A DNA stretch of 28,692 nt from Gnetum montanum (lineage: Eukaryota; Streptophyta; Gnetopsida; Gnetales; Gnetaceae), in contig MNCI01009131.1 of the NCBI GenBank assembly GCA_015680685.1, positions 8,687 to 37,378 of the forward strand. Direction: 5' to 3'. Position numbers and translations under genes: made by a program. Below the pieces are notes generated by a model that had not been told where the DNA came from, did not search any database, and saw nothing but the letters and a program-made list of their open reading frames with translations. How positions within the stretch are numbered: the first letter of the stretch is position 1; the number at the start of each line of letters is the position of its first letter. Below are positions 1 to 9,983 of the stretch, piece after piece.

Positions 1-59
1 CAAACCTGCTACATGTTGTCGTTGTCACATGCAGTGCATAGTTTAGAGCTACTATTGTT

Positions 60-90
60 GAGAGAGAGGAGAGAGAGAGGAGAGAGAGAC
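60..90. repeat. (GA)n microsatellite
   Basis: A run of GAGA/GGAGA units about 30 bases long, interrupted by single extra G residues. It lies in a low-complexity stretch rich in CTACTA and CACATG words that runs to about position 900. I see no coding potential around it. Confidence 0.9.
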
Positions 91-364
91 TGCCAACCTC
101 AATTCACGTGCATTAGTAGCACCTCCTACTATTTTCATGTGTCTCTAACACATAGGCTCTGCATTGCTATAGACACATCTCCAACATGTAGTAGTAATTA
201 CTACCATCCAAGAGCCTACTGTGTGTGCTGTAGTCATGCCATGTGTCACTTCCACTACTAGGAGAGCCTACCACAGTCATAGCATACGTAGGAGCTGTTG
301 CTACTATGTTGACTACTACCACCATCACATGCAAATAGTCAATGCACCCCTACTATCCTCCTTT

Positions 365-429
365 GTCAACTACCACCATTTGTAGCTCTACTAGCCTGTC
401 AATTGCCACCATTTGTAGCTCTACTAGCC
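365..429. repeat. 33-bp direct tandem duplication
   Basis: Two adjacent copies of a 33-base unit begin at 365 and 398. They differ at about three positions near the start and share the core CCACCATTTGTAGCTCTACT. The duplication lies in non-coding DNA and is probably replication slippage. Confidence 0.85.
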
Positions 430-1463
430 ATGTGCTTACAGCTTTGAAAACATCATGAAGAGCCATGCATTGTTTCTACCTAGGGAGAGAGGCCTTTCTT
501 CTTCCTCCAATTGTTGATGTGAAGACATGGAACCCCAAGCTATTGCTTGCATTTTCTCTAACCGAAGAGGGGAGGCTTACTGAAGATCTCCCTATTGCTA
601 GTTGTGGTCACCTTTCATAGCTGCTCTTTGCATTGGTTATGCCCCCCACCCTTTCATTACTTCCACCTTCCAAGCTGTTACATTCACCTTCCTAGGTTGC
701 CTGGCATAACCATCATCACATTCTATCTGCAACTATCACATGTAACTCTCGCCATTAGCACCATGTTCTCCACCATGGTTGGTTATGTGCTACAACTTGA
801 ACAAACAACCATTGAATCTACTTCATCAAGTACTTTGTTTAGCAACAGCTAGAAAGAAAGATCCCAAGTGATGTCTCTACTGGATGATCTCCTTCATTTT
901 GTGCAATCTGCTCATTATGAATATGAGAAAATAATTTTCTTATACACTAAGCGTTGGAACACATGATCACTCTCCTCAAAATTCTAAAATAAAAACTAAG
1001 GTTTCTAGCAATGGAGATGTAACCTATAATTTTCATGTCTAACATTTTTTTTGTTTTTACATGTCCAACAATTTTACTATACGGTAGTAATTTAATTTTA
1101 GGAAATATAATTTAATAATTTAATTTAGGTTCCTACATGTGGACCCATCCCCGCTATTTGCAAATGTCCACATACCCAAATATGTTTTGAATGACTAATA
1201 CTTTTGCTTCCTTGCATCAGAATATGGAATTCATTTCATGCATAGTGTTATATCTATTTGAGATAAATAAGTGTATACTTGACTTTAGATTAATGATTAT
1301 GTACCAATTATCGTTGGTATTGTAATGGAATTAGTTTCAAATATTTCTTGGCCATCATATTATTGAAATATTATTATTATAATACCATGGAACCATAGTT
1401 TTTGTTTTCTTTAATTTTCCTTTTTAATCCTTGCTTTGGTTTCCATAGTGTAAGTGAAGATAG
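430..1463. other. Non-coding stretch, nothing recognised
   Basis: This stretch passes from a C/T/A-rich low-complexity segment (to about 900) into AT-rich DNA. The only long reading frame, at 595-852 on the plus strand, is compositionally skewed (Leu, Ser, His, Cys) and matches nothing I recognise. I see no RNA gene or mobile-element domain. Confidence 0.5.
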
Positions 1464-1646
1464 CTAGTGTTTGGCTTCATATAAATTTGCTCCATGATTC
1501 ATGTTTCTGTTGATAAATGACAATAATCTAAAGGTTGCATGATACCTCTCATTGAAAGCATCCTTATTCAAATCGTCAAACCATACCCTAGTGACAAAAC
1601 TAGTAAATGGTGGCCCTGTGTCTAGCATGGGCAAGGTTGACATCAA
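1464..1646 (-). pseudogene. Unidentified short coding remnant or exon
   Basis: A 60-codon minus-strand frame has a balanced, protein-like composition, unlike the skewed frames around it (MSTLPMLDTGPPFTSFVTRV is typical). Just upstream on the minus strand, about 1646-1670, a T-rich tract ends in TTTAG and could be a splice acceptor. That suggests an exon of a broken gene. I do not recognise the family. There is no partner exon nearby that I can identify, so a chance ORF remains possible. Confidence 0.2.
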
Positions 1647-1649
1647 CAG

Positions 1650-2225
1650 ATACTAAATTGGAGATTAAAAATAAGCATTTATAAAAGTGGATACATTGAG
1701 TACAATTTCTGAAGAGAGATAGGTAAGATAGGATAGTTAAAATTGAGCACAATAAAAATAGGACAACTGATTATCTAAATGGAGAATTGATTATATCCAA
1801 CATTAATGTCAACACTTCCTATTTTCTATCTCTACAAAATACACCTTCAATAATCTTTTTGAAAAATTAACATTTAGCAACTAAAGCATAGAAGCATAAA
1901 ACTGGTATCTTCATGCTTCAGTGAAATGAATATGAAATATACATGCAGATAAAAAAAATACATTCTTGAACAAGTTTTAAAATACTTAACTTTTTGACTT
2001 GGTGATTTGCAGTTTGTTAATTCCTTCATTTTCTGTTTTTCTACTTTGAAATCATGGCTAAGATAGTGCCCAGATTTTCTATAATTCAGTTGCATTTTCA
2101 AGCCTATATGAAGGCTGGTTTTGTATTCAATAATATGTTGTACTTAAACAATAAAAACAGAGCATTAACTTCATGTAATCTTTTCACTTTTGTGCTAGAG
2201 TATCCTCTCCTTTGTCTCTTTGTTT
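1650..2225. other. AT-rich non-coding stretch
   Basis: The DNA is AT-rich with short overlapping frames on both strands (1874-2101 minus, 2054-2257 plus). Their products are rich in Phe, Tyr, Ser and Lys and carry no motif. I see no repeat or RNA gene. Confidence 0.5.
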
Positions 2226-2227
2226 TT

Positions 2228-2470
2228 GTTATCCCTTTCCATCATTGTTGCGGGTGACGCTGTAAAACTCCAGAAGGGTCATTGCAGGCCGTCTGAATCT
2301 TGGTTGGGCTCCATTGCAAGCCCTGCAGCCACCGTACATCTTTTGGATTTGCTTAGAGATTGTGTTGCTAAAGACAGCACTGCCGCTACTGCTAACACGG
2401 CCACAGAAGGCCAGAGCCACCAAAATCGGTGCGCTACCTGTTCCCATGTCCAGTCAGGACCAAACATTGT
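2228..2470 (-). other. GC-rich, CpG-containing island; possible gene fragment
   Basis: This block of about 240 bases is clearly richer in GC and CpG than the surrounding DNA. Three frames stay open across most of it: plus 2220-2474, minus 2229-2447 and minus 2279-2467. The minus frame starting at 2467 encodes 62 residues. It has an acidic/aromatic start (MFGPDWTWEQ) and a hydrophobic segment at about residues 15-37 that could be a signal anchor. The other minus frame starts MGTGSAPILVALAFCG, also leader-like. I cannot choose between them, and overlapping open frames are expected in GC-rich DNA. It could be the first exon of a decayed or distant gene, or a short retained promoter/exon island. 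Low confidence. Confidence 0.25.
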
Positions 2471-2655
2471 TTAAGTGAGATGATAAGATCTAATTGTTCA
2501 TCAGGACCAAACATTGTTTAAGTGAGTTCGTTCAAATAAACGGTCCTGGTTGCCTGCATGATTCGACATAAATATCACTGCAACATTATGTAACTGAGTT
2601 CAGTCAAATAAATGGTCCTGGTTGCCTTCATGATTTGTCATAAATGTCAATGCAG
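2454..2655. repeat. Tandem duplication, three related units
   Basis: A 26-base segment is repeated exactly at 2454-2479 and 2501-2526 (core ACCAAACATTGTTTAAGTG). The second copy leads into a longer unit that recurs 72 bases on: GAGTTC-GTCAAATAAA-GGTCCTGGTTGCC at about 2524-2583 and 2596-2655, with a few differences. The block lies directly upstream of the minus-strand frame that begins at 2467. If that frame is real, the repeats would sit in its promoter region. Confidence 0.85.
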
Positions 2656-3390
2656 GAAAGTCCGTTGCAATCAATGACCACAAATTGACCATTGAAAGTC
2701 ATCTAATGGAAATTTTTATATTTTGTAACGGTTGAACTTTTATATTAGAAATGCATTACGTTTTCCAAAAACTTTTTCGGTTTTGTGTGAAACAAATAAT
2801 TTTGATGACCAAAGCAAGTAAAAATGTTGTGTTTCTCGCAACTATGTGACTAACTGTATTTTCAGTATAAGTAATAAGCTTTGCTATTCTTTTTGCTTGC
2901 ACATAAGTTGCAAATTCTTCGCCTCCAAATATACAAACTCGAGACACATATTTTGCTCTTCTCTTCAGCAATCATCTCTTCCATTCCTTTTATACCTATA
3001 AATAAAATATAATGCCCAAGATATTCAGCGGTTGTTTATACACATGAATGCTTTTCACCTGCAACAAAACATAGTTGACTGTCATTCACTGAAAATGTTA
3101 AAGTTTGAAACACTCTAAAAGTTCCTTGAATGTCAAACATTGTATCATTCACTGAAAATGTCGAACATACCCACCTCGCTCTTTGCCTTTATGTATGATA
3201 CTAGTTTTAGTTTATTCACACATTTAGAATCTTTTCAATCTTTCTATTGAACTTTATCATCAACAAACTACATATATATTAAGCATTTTAGATCAATTTC
3301 AATTTATAATAGAGACCTTAGCAATTGCACTAAGAATCTTAGTTTTCTATATACCAATGGAAGATCAAAGGCAAAGACAATCATACCTTC
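2656..3390. other. AT-rich non-coding stretch
   Basis: No recognised gene. The minus-strand frame 2756-2971 encodes a basic, motif-free product. The right end adjoins the minus-strand endonuclease remnant, and the DNA may be decayed downstream sequence of that element, but I could not find reverse-transcriptase motifs here. Confidence 0.45.
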
Positions 3391-3394
3391 TAAA

Positions 3395-4640
3395 ACTCTA
3401 CATGTTTTTCAGTATTAAGACCCGAAAAATTACTCTCAAACAACTTTTTAGTAACATTGTTGAGTTCAGGATTATAGAAAGTAATCCATTTTCTAGGTGT
3501 TACACCATTGGTCTTGTTCTAAAACTTTGTCTATGACTCTTGTTTTTATCCTTGATATTTTGCCTAACTTTCATATAATCTTTATTAAACTAAGTCTTTT
3601 GAGTATCTTGTGATTTTGAATGCACAACTTGTTTAGCTATTGTAAGAGAAAATTGTTCAAGCTTCTTATAACATTCTTCAAGAGCCAGTTTGTTGTGTTG
3701 TATTCATATATTTTTCCTTGACTTTTGGGGTGAGTTTGTACTAATATTTTTTCTTATTCTTATTTTTTGTTACTTGAGTAATAATTGGAATTTGCAACAA
3801 AAATTCAACAAGATGATGGTAAGGCTTTACAAAAATATTTTGTAAATTTCAACTCCTTAATAAAATCAATATCTTCATAAGAATATAACAACAAATCAAT
3901 GCAAGAATTACCTTGAGGTCTTGTAAAATCAAATGATAAAGATTGTGGAAATCTAGTAAGTCTATTGTAAAATAGAAGATCAAAAATTTTATCTATTCTA
4001 CTAGTTTGTGATCCATCTTATTAATAGTGTCATCTATAGAATATTGGTTCCAATTGTAATCTTCAAAAATGTCTAAACTATCAACATTATGCTGCTATTA
4101 GATAATTTTTATTTCTTGTGAATCTATTCTTGAATTAAAATCTTCACGAATAAATACTAGCCTTTTGTTGCAAATTCTACAACACTCTACCCAAAAACAA
4201 AAAAGAATGATCATAAGATAACTCTATAAAATCATAAAATGTAGCATCCCTAGGAGCAAAATAGCACATAGCTAGAAAAGCATAATCATGCTAACATGAG
4301 ATTTTTACATAAATATTTTATTTATGATCATCAATTCTTTCTAAAAATATGCAATTTTCAAGCGATTTTCTTACTAACACTGCAATGCCCCAAAAGATCT
4401 ACCTCTTTACGTACTCTTATATTTCTCATGACAAATTTCATAAATCCAAGAACTAAAAAATCTATAGAACCAACATCTTCCCAAGTTTCAATGAAACCAA
4501 AAATATTAAGGCTATCAAAGAATATAATACTATTCAAAGAAACAATTTTATTTGCAATTCAACCATTAATCTTAAGAAATCCATAATAAAAATATCTGTT
4601 CAAGCTTGTTTGATTTGCAAGACCAAAGATTCAAAAGAGT
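3395..4640 (-). pseudogene. Non-LTR retrotransposon EEP endonuclease, decayed
   Basis: On the minus strand a chain of short frames follows the order of an exonuclease-endonuclease-phosphatase (EEP) domain, the target-nicking enzyme of LINEs. FIETWEDVG (about 4475-4500) corresponds to the family's Q/TETW motif. YFAPRDATFYDF (about 4231-4270) corresponds to the Y-x-P/A-P block. EDFNSRIDSQE (about 4110-4150) stands for GDFNAR, with the Gly changed to Glu. TRPQGNSCIDLLLYS (about 3860-3910) corresponds to the T-x-x-x-x-G-S-x-IDY block. A further open piece at 3395-3520 (PRKWITFYNPELNN) matches the spacer after the nuclease. The terminal SDH motif is not found and many stops are present, so it is dead. 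No RT follows at lower coordinates, so the element is truncated. It faces the opposite way from the LINE at 4750-8585 and is a separate insertion. Confidence 0.65.
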
Positions 4641-5029
4641 TCTTGGTTTCTTAAGTCCAACCTATGGTAAAGCTACTTTATTTTACAAAGATGTTATTCA
4701 TTCATATAAGGCTTCTAAATAGTGATATTATCAAAGTCTAATACAAAGTTAAAGAGAAAGTTTTTTTATTTCCATATTGCTTTTAGTGTTTTTAATTTTT
4801 CTTCCTAAAGAAATAAATATATTTGAGTATACAGAAAACTCTCTTAATGGTTTATCAATCTCGAGGGTTTCTTATGAAGTCATTGTAGCATAAATGTTTT
4901 TGATGAGGAATGATATGAAGATGAAAAATGCTAATGTCTCTTAGACTATAGAGATTATAAAGAATTCTAAAGTTTTTTTTTTAGTTGATGATTTATATGA
5001 ATCCTAAAGATATCAATTCATGATACTTA

Positions 5030-5480
5030 TTATTGGTGATTATAAGATTCATTTACCCAAATAAGGAGTTTACACCAGTGATTTAGGCTATCCTTGAATG
5101 CTATAGAATTAATGTTTTACATTCTCAATATTCTTATAAATCATTTTTACTTATCAAACTAAGAAATTTTGAAATTGTTGAGAAATCATTGGATCTTAAA
5201 GTGTTTATAGATCACATAAAATTTTTAATGCTTAGGAATGAAACATAAAATTTGATCCTATTCTTTTAATTACTCTAAATTCCTTATTGGATTAAATTAG
5301 AAAATTCTACTCTTATTTTTCAAATTGTTAAAAGTCAAATTATTAGTAGCATTGGAAGAATCTTGAAGATAAGGAAGAAAACATTACTAGACTATATGTA
5401 GTGCATAGGTTATTTTGTAGAGATTAATTTATGGTAGAGAAAAAAAGAATTAAAACTTAAGGCTAGTAATTATTTTTCTT
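5030..5480 (+). pseudogene. LINE ORF1 remnant (DUF4283-like)
   Basis: The translation alternates between frames. It resembles the N-terminal domain of plant LINE ORF1 proteins, a nucleic-acid-binding protein that packages the element RNA. Visible pieces include PYWIKLENSTLIF, SIGRILKIRKKTLLDYM and, after one stop, CIGYFVEINLW. These parallel the family pattern of a P-x-W-I-x-L stretch, then a G-K/R-x-L-K-I-D-x-x-T stretch, then R-x-C-V-E-I-D-L. No zinc knuckle was identified. The distance to the endonuclease that follows fits ORF1-ORF2 spacing. Confidence is moderate because motif conservation in this domain is low. Confidence 0.45.
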
Positions 5481-5984
5481 TGAGAAAATTACATGTTATA
5501 ATTTACAAGGATATTACAACTATTTTTGTTGTGAATACCACATGATTGGGATATTTCCTATTCTCAATAAAAAAATTGTTCATTAAAGAAATAAACAACA
5601 ATTTTTAGAAAAGATAAATAATGGTAGTTAATGAAATTTTCTTGAATAAGTTCTCAACTCTTACTAATCCTTTTCATTCTAAAGATGCCACTAAAATCTT
5701 AATATCTAAAGAGAATTATTCTTTTCAAAAATAAATTTTTAGCAAGGACTAATAATGGAAAGACTAATGCAAATGGATTTTACTTAGTATAACAGAAAAA
5801 GAAGAGGCCTACAACTACTACTTTTAATTTAATAACTCCCAAGTTATCTCCTTCTCCGTCTACTACTAATAATATTAATGTCTTTTATAAAACAATGATT
5901 TTTCACTTATTAGTGGCATGGTTTACAAGAAAAAATGCTAAGTTTGAATAAGCAAGGATGAGGGCTTCCTACCCCACATTTCAA

Positions 5985-6960
5985 TGTTAGTTTTATCATA
6001 GAATGTTTAGGGTCTTTCTAATAGGTCTTGAGAAAAGGTTGCAAGGAAGTATCTTTCAAATTGGTATTTATTTCTAGATTTTCTTTTACAATGAAAAATT
6101 ACGATTTTAATGCATGATATTAGTTTTATTGGTAAATGTATTTTAAAAAACTACATTCAAGTTAAGGAGATAGCTTGGGCTAGGTAAAAGTAAAACATTT
6201 TAACATAGAAATTTTTAGGTACCTAAATAATTATGAAATCATATTCATAGGTTTTGTTTCTATTACAGAAAATCATACATAAAGCAAAATGAGCTTACAT
6301 CTAACCAAGAGTTTTATTTGATTTTCTTCTATGTGATTTATGATGATTTGAGTAGAAATATGGATTTTCATTACATAGTCTATGAATATAATAAACCAAA
6401 AAATTAAACTATAAAGAAGTATTCTTATTCTTGTTAATAAAAATTAAACTATAAAAATTTTAGATTCTATTTTTGATAACCTTGGAAGATTTATTTAATT
6501 ACTTGCCATAGTGGAAAAGGAGAGTTTAGATTCTGTAATATTTATGCTTCCAAAAATTTGAGAGATCAATAAAAGATTGGAAAATTTCTTTATCTCTTCC
6601 TAAAGTTACTTAGATTATTAGAGGTCATTTCAATATAGTTAAAAGTCTTTTAAATGAGCTTGATGATTTTTCTCCTAATATATGTTCTTAAGAAAAAGAA
6701 TATTGGTGTAATGTTAAAGAAAAGTATTTTCTTCCTAACATTACTTTTTTATTCACAACTCATTCAAATGAGAAGCATTATACTTAGTGTAATAAATAAT
6801 AAGGAAATGATAGAATTTATTGTCAATATAATAAATCTTACATCACTAATATTTTTTTAAAAGTCTACAATGAAAGCAAAAATGCATACATATGCTACTT
6901 TATCAAATCATTTTCCTATTAGCATTTTTTCATCTAGAATTAATTCCTTCTTTCAAAAGA
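5985..6960 (+). pseudogene. LINE ORF2 endonuclease remnant
   Basis: S-stop-NV-stop-GSF at about 5994-6017 stands for the start motif SWNVRGL of plant L1 endonucleases, with Trp and Arg codons turned into stops. Further on, IIRGHFNIVKS (about 6615-6650) stands for the IIGGDFNxV motif, with the catalytic-region Asp replaced by His. LDDFSPNI follows, as expected. The intervening sequence is too shifted to read. The nuclease makes the nick that primes reverse transcription; this copy cannot be active. Confidence 0.55.
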
Positions 6961-7539
6961 ATGAGCATTTTTGTATGAATGCTAATATGTTCACACAATC
7001 TCATGCAAAAAACATTTTGAAGTCTTTATGAAATGTAGAAAAAAGGCTACTAGAAATATTGGTTAGATTGGCTTGTGCTAGTGAATTACTTTTAGAGTCA
7101 AAAATTATGCTCGATGATGTGGAAAGCAATTTGGTAAGTATAAGTGTTAAGTTGAAGAAGATCTTTCAAAATCTATAAAGAAAATGAAAATTATTTAAGA
7201 CCATAATCTCTTTGATTTAAAAACTTAAAAAATTCTTAGCTAAAGCTTATTATACTAAATAATGTTGGGATAATTTTGAAGCTAAAATTTGTCCTAATAA
7301 AAGTTTTATGGATTGGCTAAAACATGAATATGAACCTTGTAAGGAATTTTTTAAATTTCTAAAAGTAAAGGTTCCAATACCTAAATTAAAATCATTTTAT
7401 ACAAATGATTCCATCATTAAAGGTCTTAACACTATTAATAGTTTTTTTAGCAAATCATTTTCTTATATTTTTTTTCTTATAAAGATTTCAATAAGGAATC
7501 TCTCTAGACCTCTAGTACACATATTTCTCATCTTATAAT

Positions 7540-8585
7540 AGAAGCACATCAAAGTATTATTGAAGCAAAAATTATAGTAGAAGAAATCAAAACAACAATC
7601 TTTAGTTTAGAAGATGGTAAAGGTCCAAGTTTTGATGGGTTTTTAATTAAATTTTTTTAAAAGCATTAGAACCTTTTTGGAGATGATTACTTTCATGTTT
7701 TCCAAGAAACAATTAAAAAAGTTTCTCTTGGTAAACATATTAAGAAAGGCATACTTTATCTTCTTTCTACGAATGGAGATCCTCAACATATTGGTAACTA
7801 GAGGCCTAATCTTTTTCTTAACAATACTTATAAGATTTTTGCTAAATGCATGGTTTGTTAAATTTAGAAGGTTATTGAAAATATCATTAAACCTAAGTAG
7901 ACTTATTTTGTTAAAGGTAAACACATCTTAAATAATGTTATTATGTCTTGGAAGAGAATGTAGTGGAATTATTATACTAACTAAGACATTACTTTTATTA
8001 AGTTCAATTACATCGAAGGTTATGATAGGATAGAATGAAATTTCATTATATCTCATCTCTATAAACTAGGATTTAGGGATTATTTTATTTAGATTTTCTA
8101 TATCCTACTTACTAATACTAATGCTCACCTTGGTACTAATTTTTAATTAACTTCATCATTTTATTTTCAATGGTTAGTTCATCAAGTTTTCCTCTAGCTT
8201 CCATTCCTTTTATTATTATTGTAGATTTTCTTTCACATAATCTACATTTTGATCTACAAAGGAACATCATTATGAAAATTTCAATTGATGATCAAGATAT
8301 GTAATTCCTTAATATGCACTTTTCAAATTGTTCTTTTTTTATAATAAATAATTCTCTATAACATATCAATATTCATTAGATTAATTGATAAAAAGATGCT
8401 ATTTATTATAATTGAAATATCAATAAGTGGATTATTGTCAAGCATTGGAAAATCTTCAAACAAGATTCTATCTTTAAAATTTTAAAAATACCTTTTTCTA
8501 TTGTGCCTAATGTTATTATTGTTTGGAATTATATGCTTGATAAAGTTGAAAAGAATCTTGATAAATGAAAAGGAAAAAATCTCAT
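7540..8585 (+). pseudogene. LINE ORF2 reverse transcriptase remnant
   Basis: The reading is good for L1-type RT. EIKTTIFSLEDGKGPSFDGF (about 7585-7645) matches the K-x-PGxDGF block. GNXRPNLFLNNTYKIFAKCM (about 7793-7855) matches the FRPISLCNxxYKIxxKxxxxR block. FVKGKHILNNVIMSWK (about 7910-7955) and FNYIEGYDRIE (about 8000-8040, for the D-x-x-KAYDR block) follow. LDKVEKNLDK-KGKNL at about 8535-8585 matches the downstream EKxLxxWKGKxLS block. The sequence stops there, where the LTR at 8596 begins. I could not find a clear F/YxDD. Multiple stops are present. Confidence 0.75.
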
Positions 8586-9246
8586 CCCTTATAACAACCG
8601 AAAAATTCAATGGTTAGAACACCAAGGTCCATGGGCACATAGCCTAATCCCAAATCCATGTAAGGGCCTACTAGAGGTAGATATGCAACTAGGTTGCAAC
8701 ATGGTTAACTATGGTGCTAATGTGAGAAAATGCTAAAGGTGCATGTGATGTTTGTAGTGTTTGTGGTGTTAGTGGGGTTGAGTGTAGTTATAGGCAGTAG
8801 AGGGGGAAAGTGTAGTTAACAGTTTCAATGAGGTGGATAGTGTTAATGCATGAGGACCATCATCTAAGTGCATTTTCAAGCATGTAAAATGGTGAAAAAT
8901 GTAAGTAAAGCACAAAGAATGCAAAGGAATAGAGAAAATAAAGCAAAGCACCATTGCAAATGGGATTGAGCATGGTTAACACCAAAAGTGGGTTAGAAGG
9001 TACACAGTGTACAACAGATGTAGGTTGATAACATAGTCATAATCCTTGGTCTATATAGCTATAAAGACTAGTGTTCTACTGAGATGCCTATGTCTGCTAG
9101 GTAGGATGTCATGCTATACTACCAAATGTGATGTTTCACAAGACTATAAGAGGTCTACGGTGGTCTACAACTTTACCTCTTTGCAGGTTTACTAATATGC
9201 CCTTGATTCACATATGAAGTCCCCTCTTTTACTATTTTGAAGATGT

Positions 9247-9259
9247 AGGTATTTATAGG
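9247..9259 (-). promoter_or_regulatory. LTR promoter TATA box (copy A)
   Basis: The minus strand reads CCTATAAATACC. The equivalent place in LTR copy B (about 23463-23475) reads CCTTACAAATACC and is followed by similar sequence, so the element is at a conserved LTR position. Transcription would start some 25-30 bases downstream, toward lower coordinates, and would be duplicated at the 5' end of the element in an active copy. Confidence 0.6.
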
Positions 9260-9524
9260 ATTAGGATTAGCAAGGAATGTAGGATGTCTGCCACATGGTG
9301 CATGAGATGGTTGGAACTATGCTCAATGTAGTTACTGTTCATGTGGTGTGCCGATGAGGTTGATGTTGTCAATGGTGTTATGCTTTACTGTGCTCTGTTG
9401 GACTCTATGGGACTTTGCATGAATGTGACTACATTGCCAACCACATATGTGGGCATCGAGAGGACTATGACATACCTAAAAAATAAAAGTTAGATACTAC
9501 ACTCTTCATGCTCTCATTTGGGGT

Positions 9525-9940
9525 TGAATGTAGTTATAGCTTTGGAGCAAAAGAAGATACAAAAAGAAAATATTTTGCTAACTATGCTTGTCAAAGATGA
9601 GTTAACTGCATTCTAGAGCTAAGTTGAGCATCATTGCTACACTATGGAGGCTAATGGAGACTTTCCTTACTAGCTACGCTTTTCTGAAGAGTGACTATGA
9701 TCCTAGCTAGGGGTGAGTGTAGTCTTAGAACTTAGGTAAAACTTGCAACACTAGCCTTCTACTGACTACGCTGTCCACAACTATGTTTTCTATGTTCTAG
9801 AATGGTGTGCTTAGGGGAGATCATAGTCTCAACACTTAGGAAAAATTTCAAAATTTTTTCCTTCAATTGAATATGCGCAGGAAGGCTATGCTTTCTACAC
9901 TCTATAGACGGGTTGAGCATAGTTTCCACACTTCGCTAAA
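9525..9940 (-). repeat. Intra-LTR minisatellite, short array (about 4-5 units)
   Basis: Degenerate units are spaced about 87-105 bases apart, judged from anchor sequences GAGCATCATTG (about 9626), GAGTGTAGTC (about 9713), GATCATAGTCTC (about 9818) and GAGCATAGTTT (about 9908). Each unit holds paired ACTAYGCT / AGYRTAGT words. LTR copy B holds roughly twice as many units. Confidence 0.7.
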
Positions 9941-9983
9941 ATTTGCATTTGGGATGTTGTAGTCTATATTTGATGGTGTTTCA

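Larger units (their letters stand above)
4750..8585 (+). mobile_element. Plant L1-type LINE, decayed and 3'-truncated
   Basis: Plus-strand remnants occur in the canonical order ORF1, endonuclease, reverse transcriptase. The DNA is very AT-rich and every frame carries multiple stops and shifts. The element ends within ORF2 around 8585, where the LTR of the Ty3/gypsy element begins, so the 3' part (end of RT, zinc-finger/RNase H region, poly-A tail) is missing. I did not find the missing 3' part beyond the LTR element at 26980, so it is not a simple split insertion. The 5' limit is approximate. Confidence 0.75.
8596..9983 (-). repeat. LTR copy A (3' LTR of the minus-strand element)
   Basis: In minus-strand sense it begins with TGAAACACCA at 9983 and ends near 8596. 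It matches the plus strand of 22269-24152 along its length. Shared landmarks are the start sequence, the 93-bp-type repeat array, the TATA region and the near-terminal CCCCAAATCTATG / CCCAAATCCATG block. The outer end at about 8596 is approximate (within about 5 bases), because the last bases of the two copies do not align cleanly. It abuts the broken LINE, so it probably inserted into it. Downstream of integrase and the 3' UTR, it is in the right place to be the 3' LTR. Confidence 0.8.

Noticed and set aside
7643-7924. Minus-strand ORF of 93 codons and plus-frame alternative at 7677-7931
   Set aside because: Both overlap the LINE reverse transcriptase in the wrong frame or strand. The RT blocks are read by switching among plus frames.
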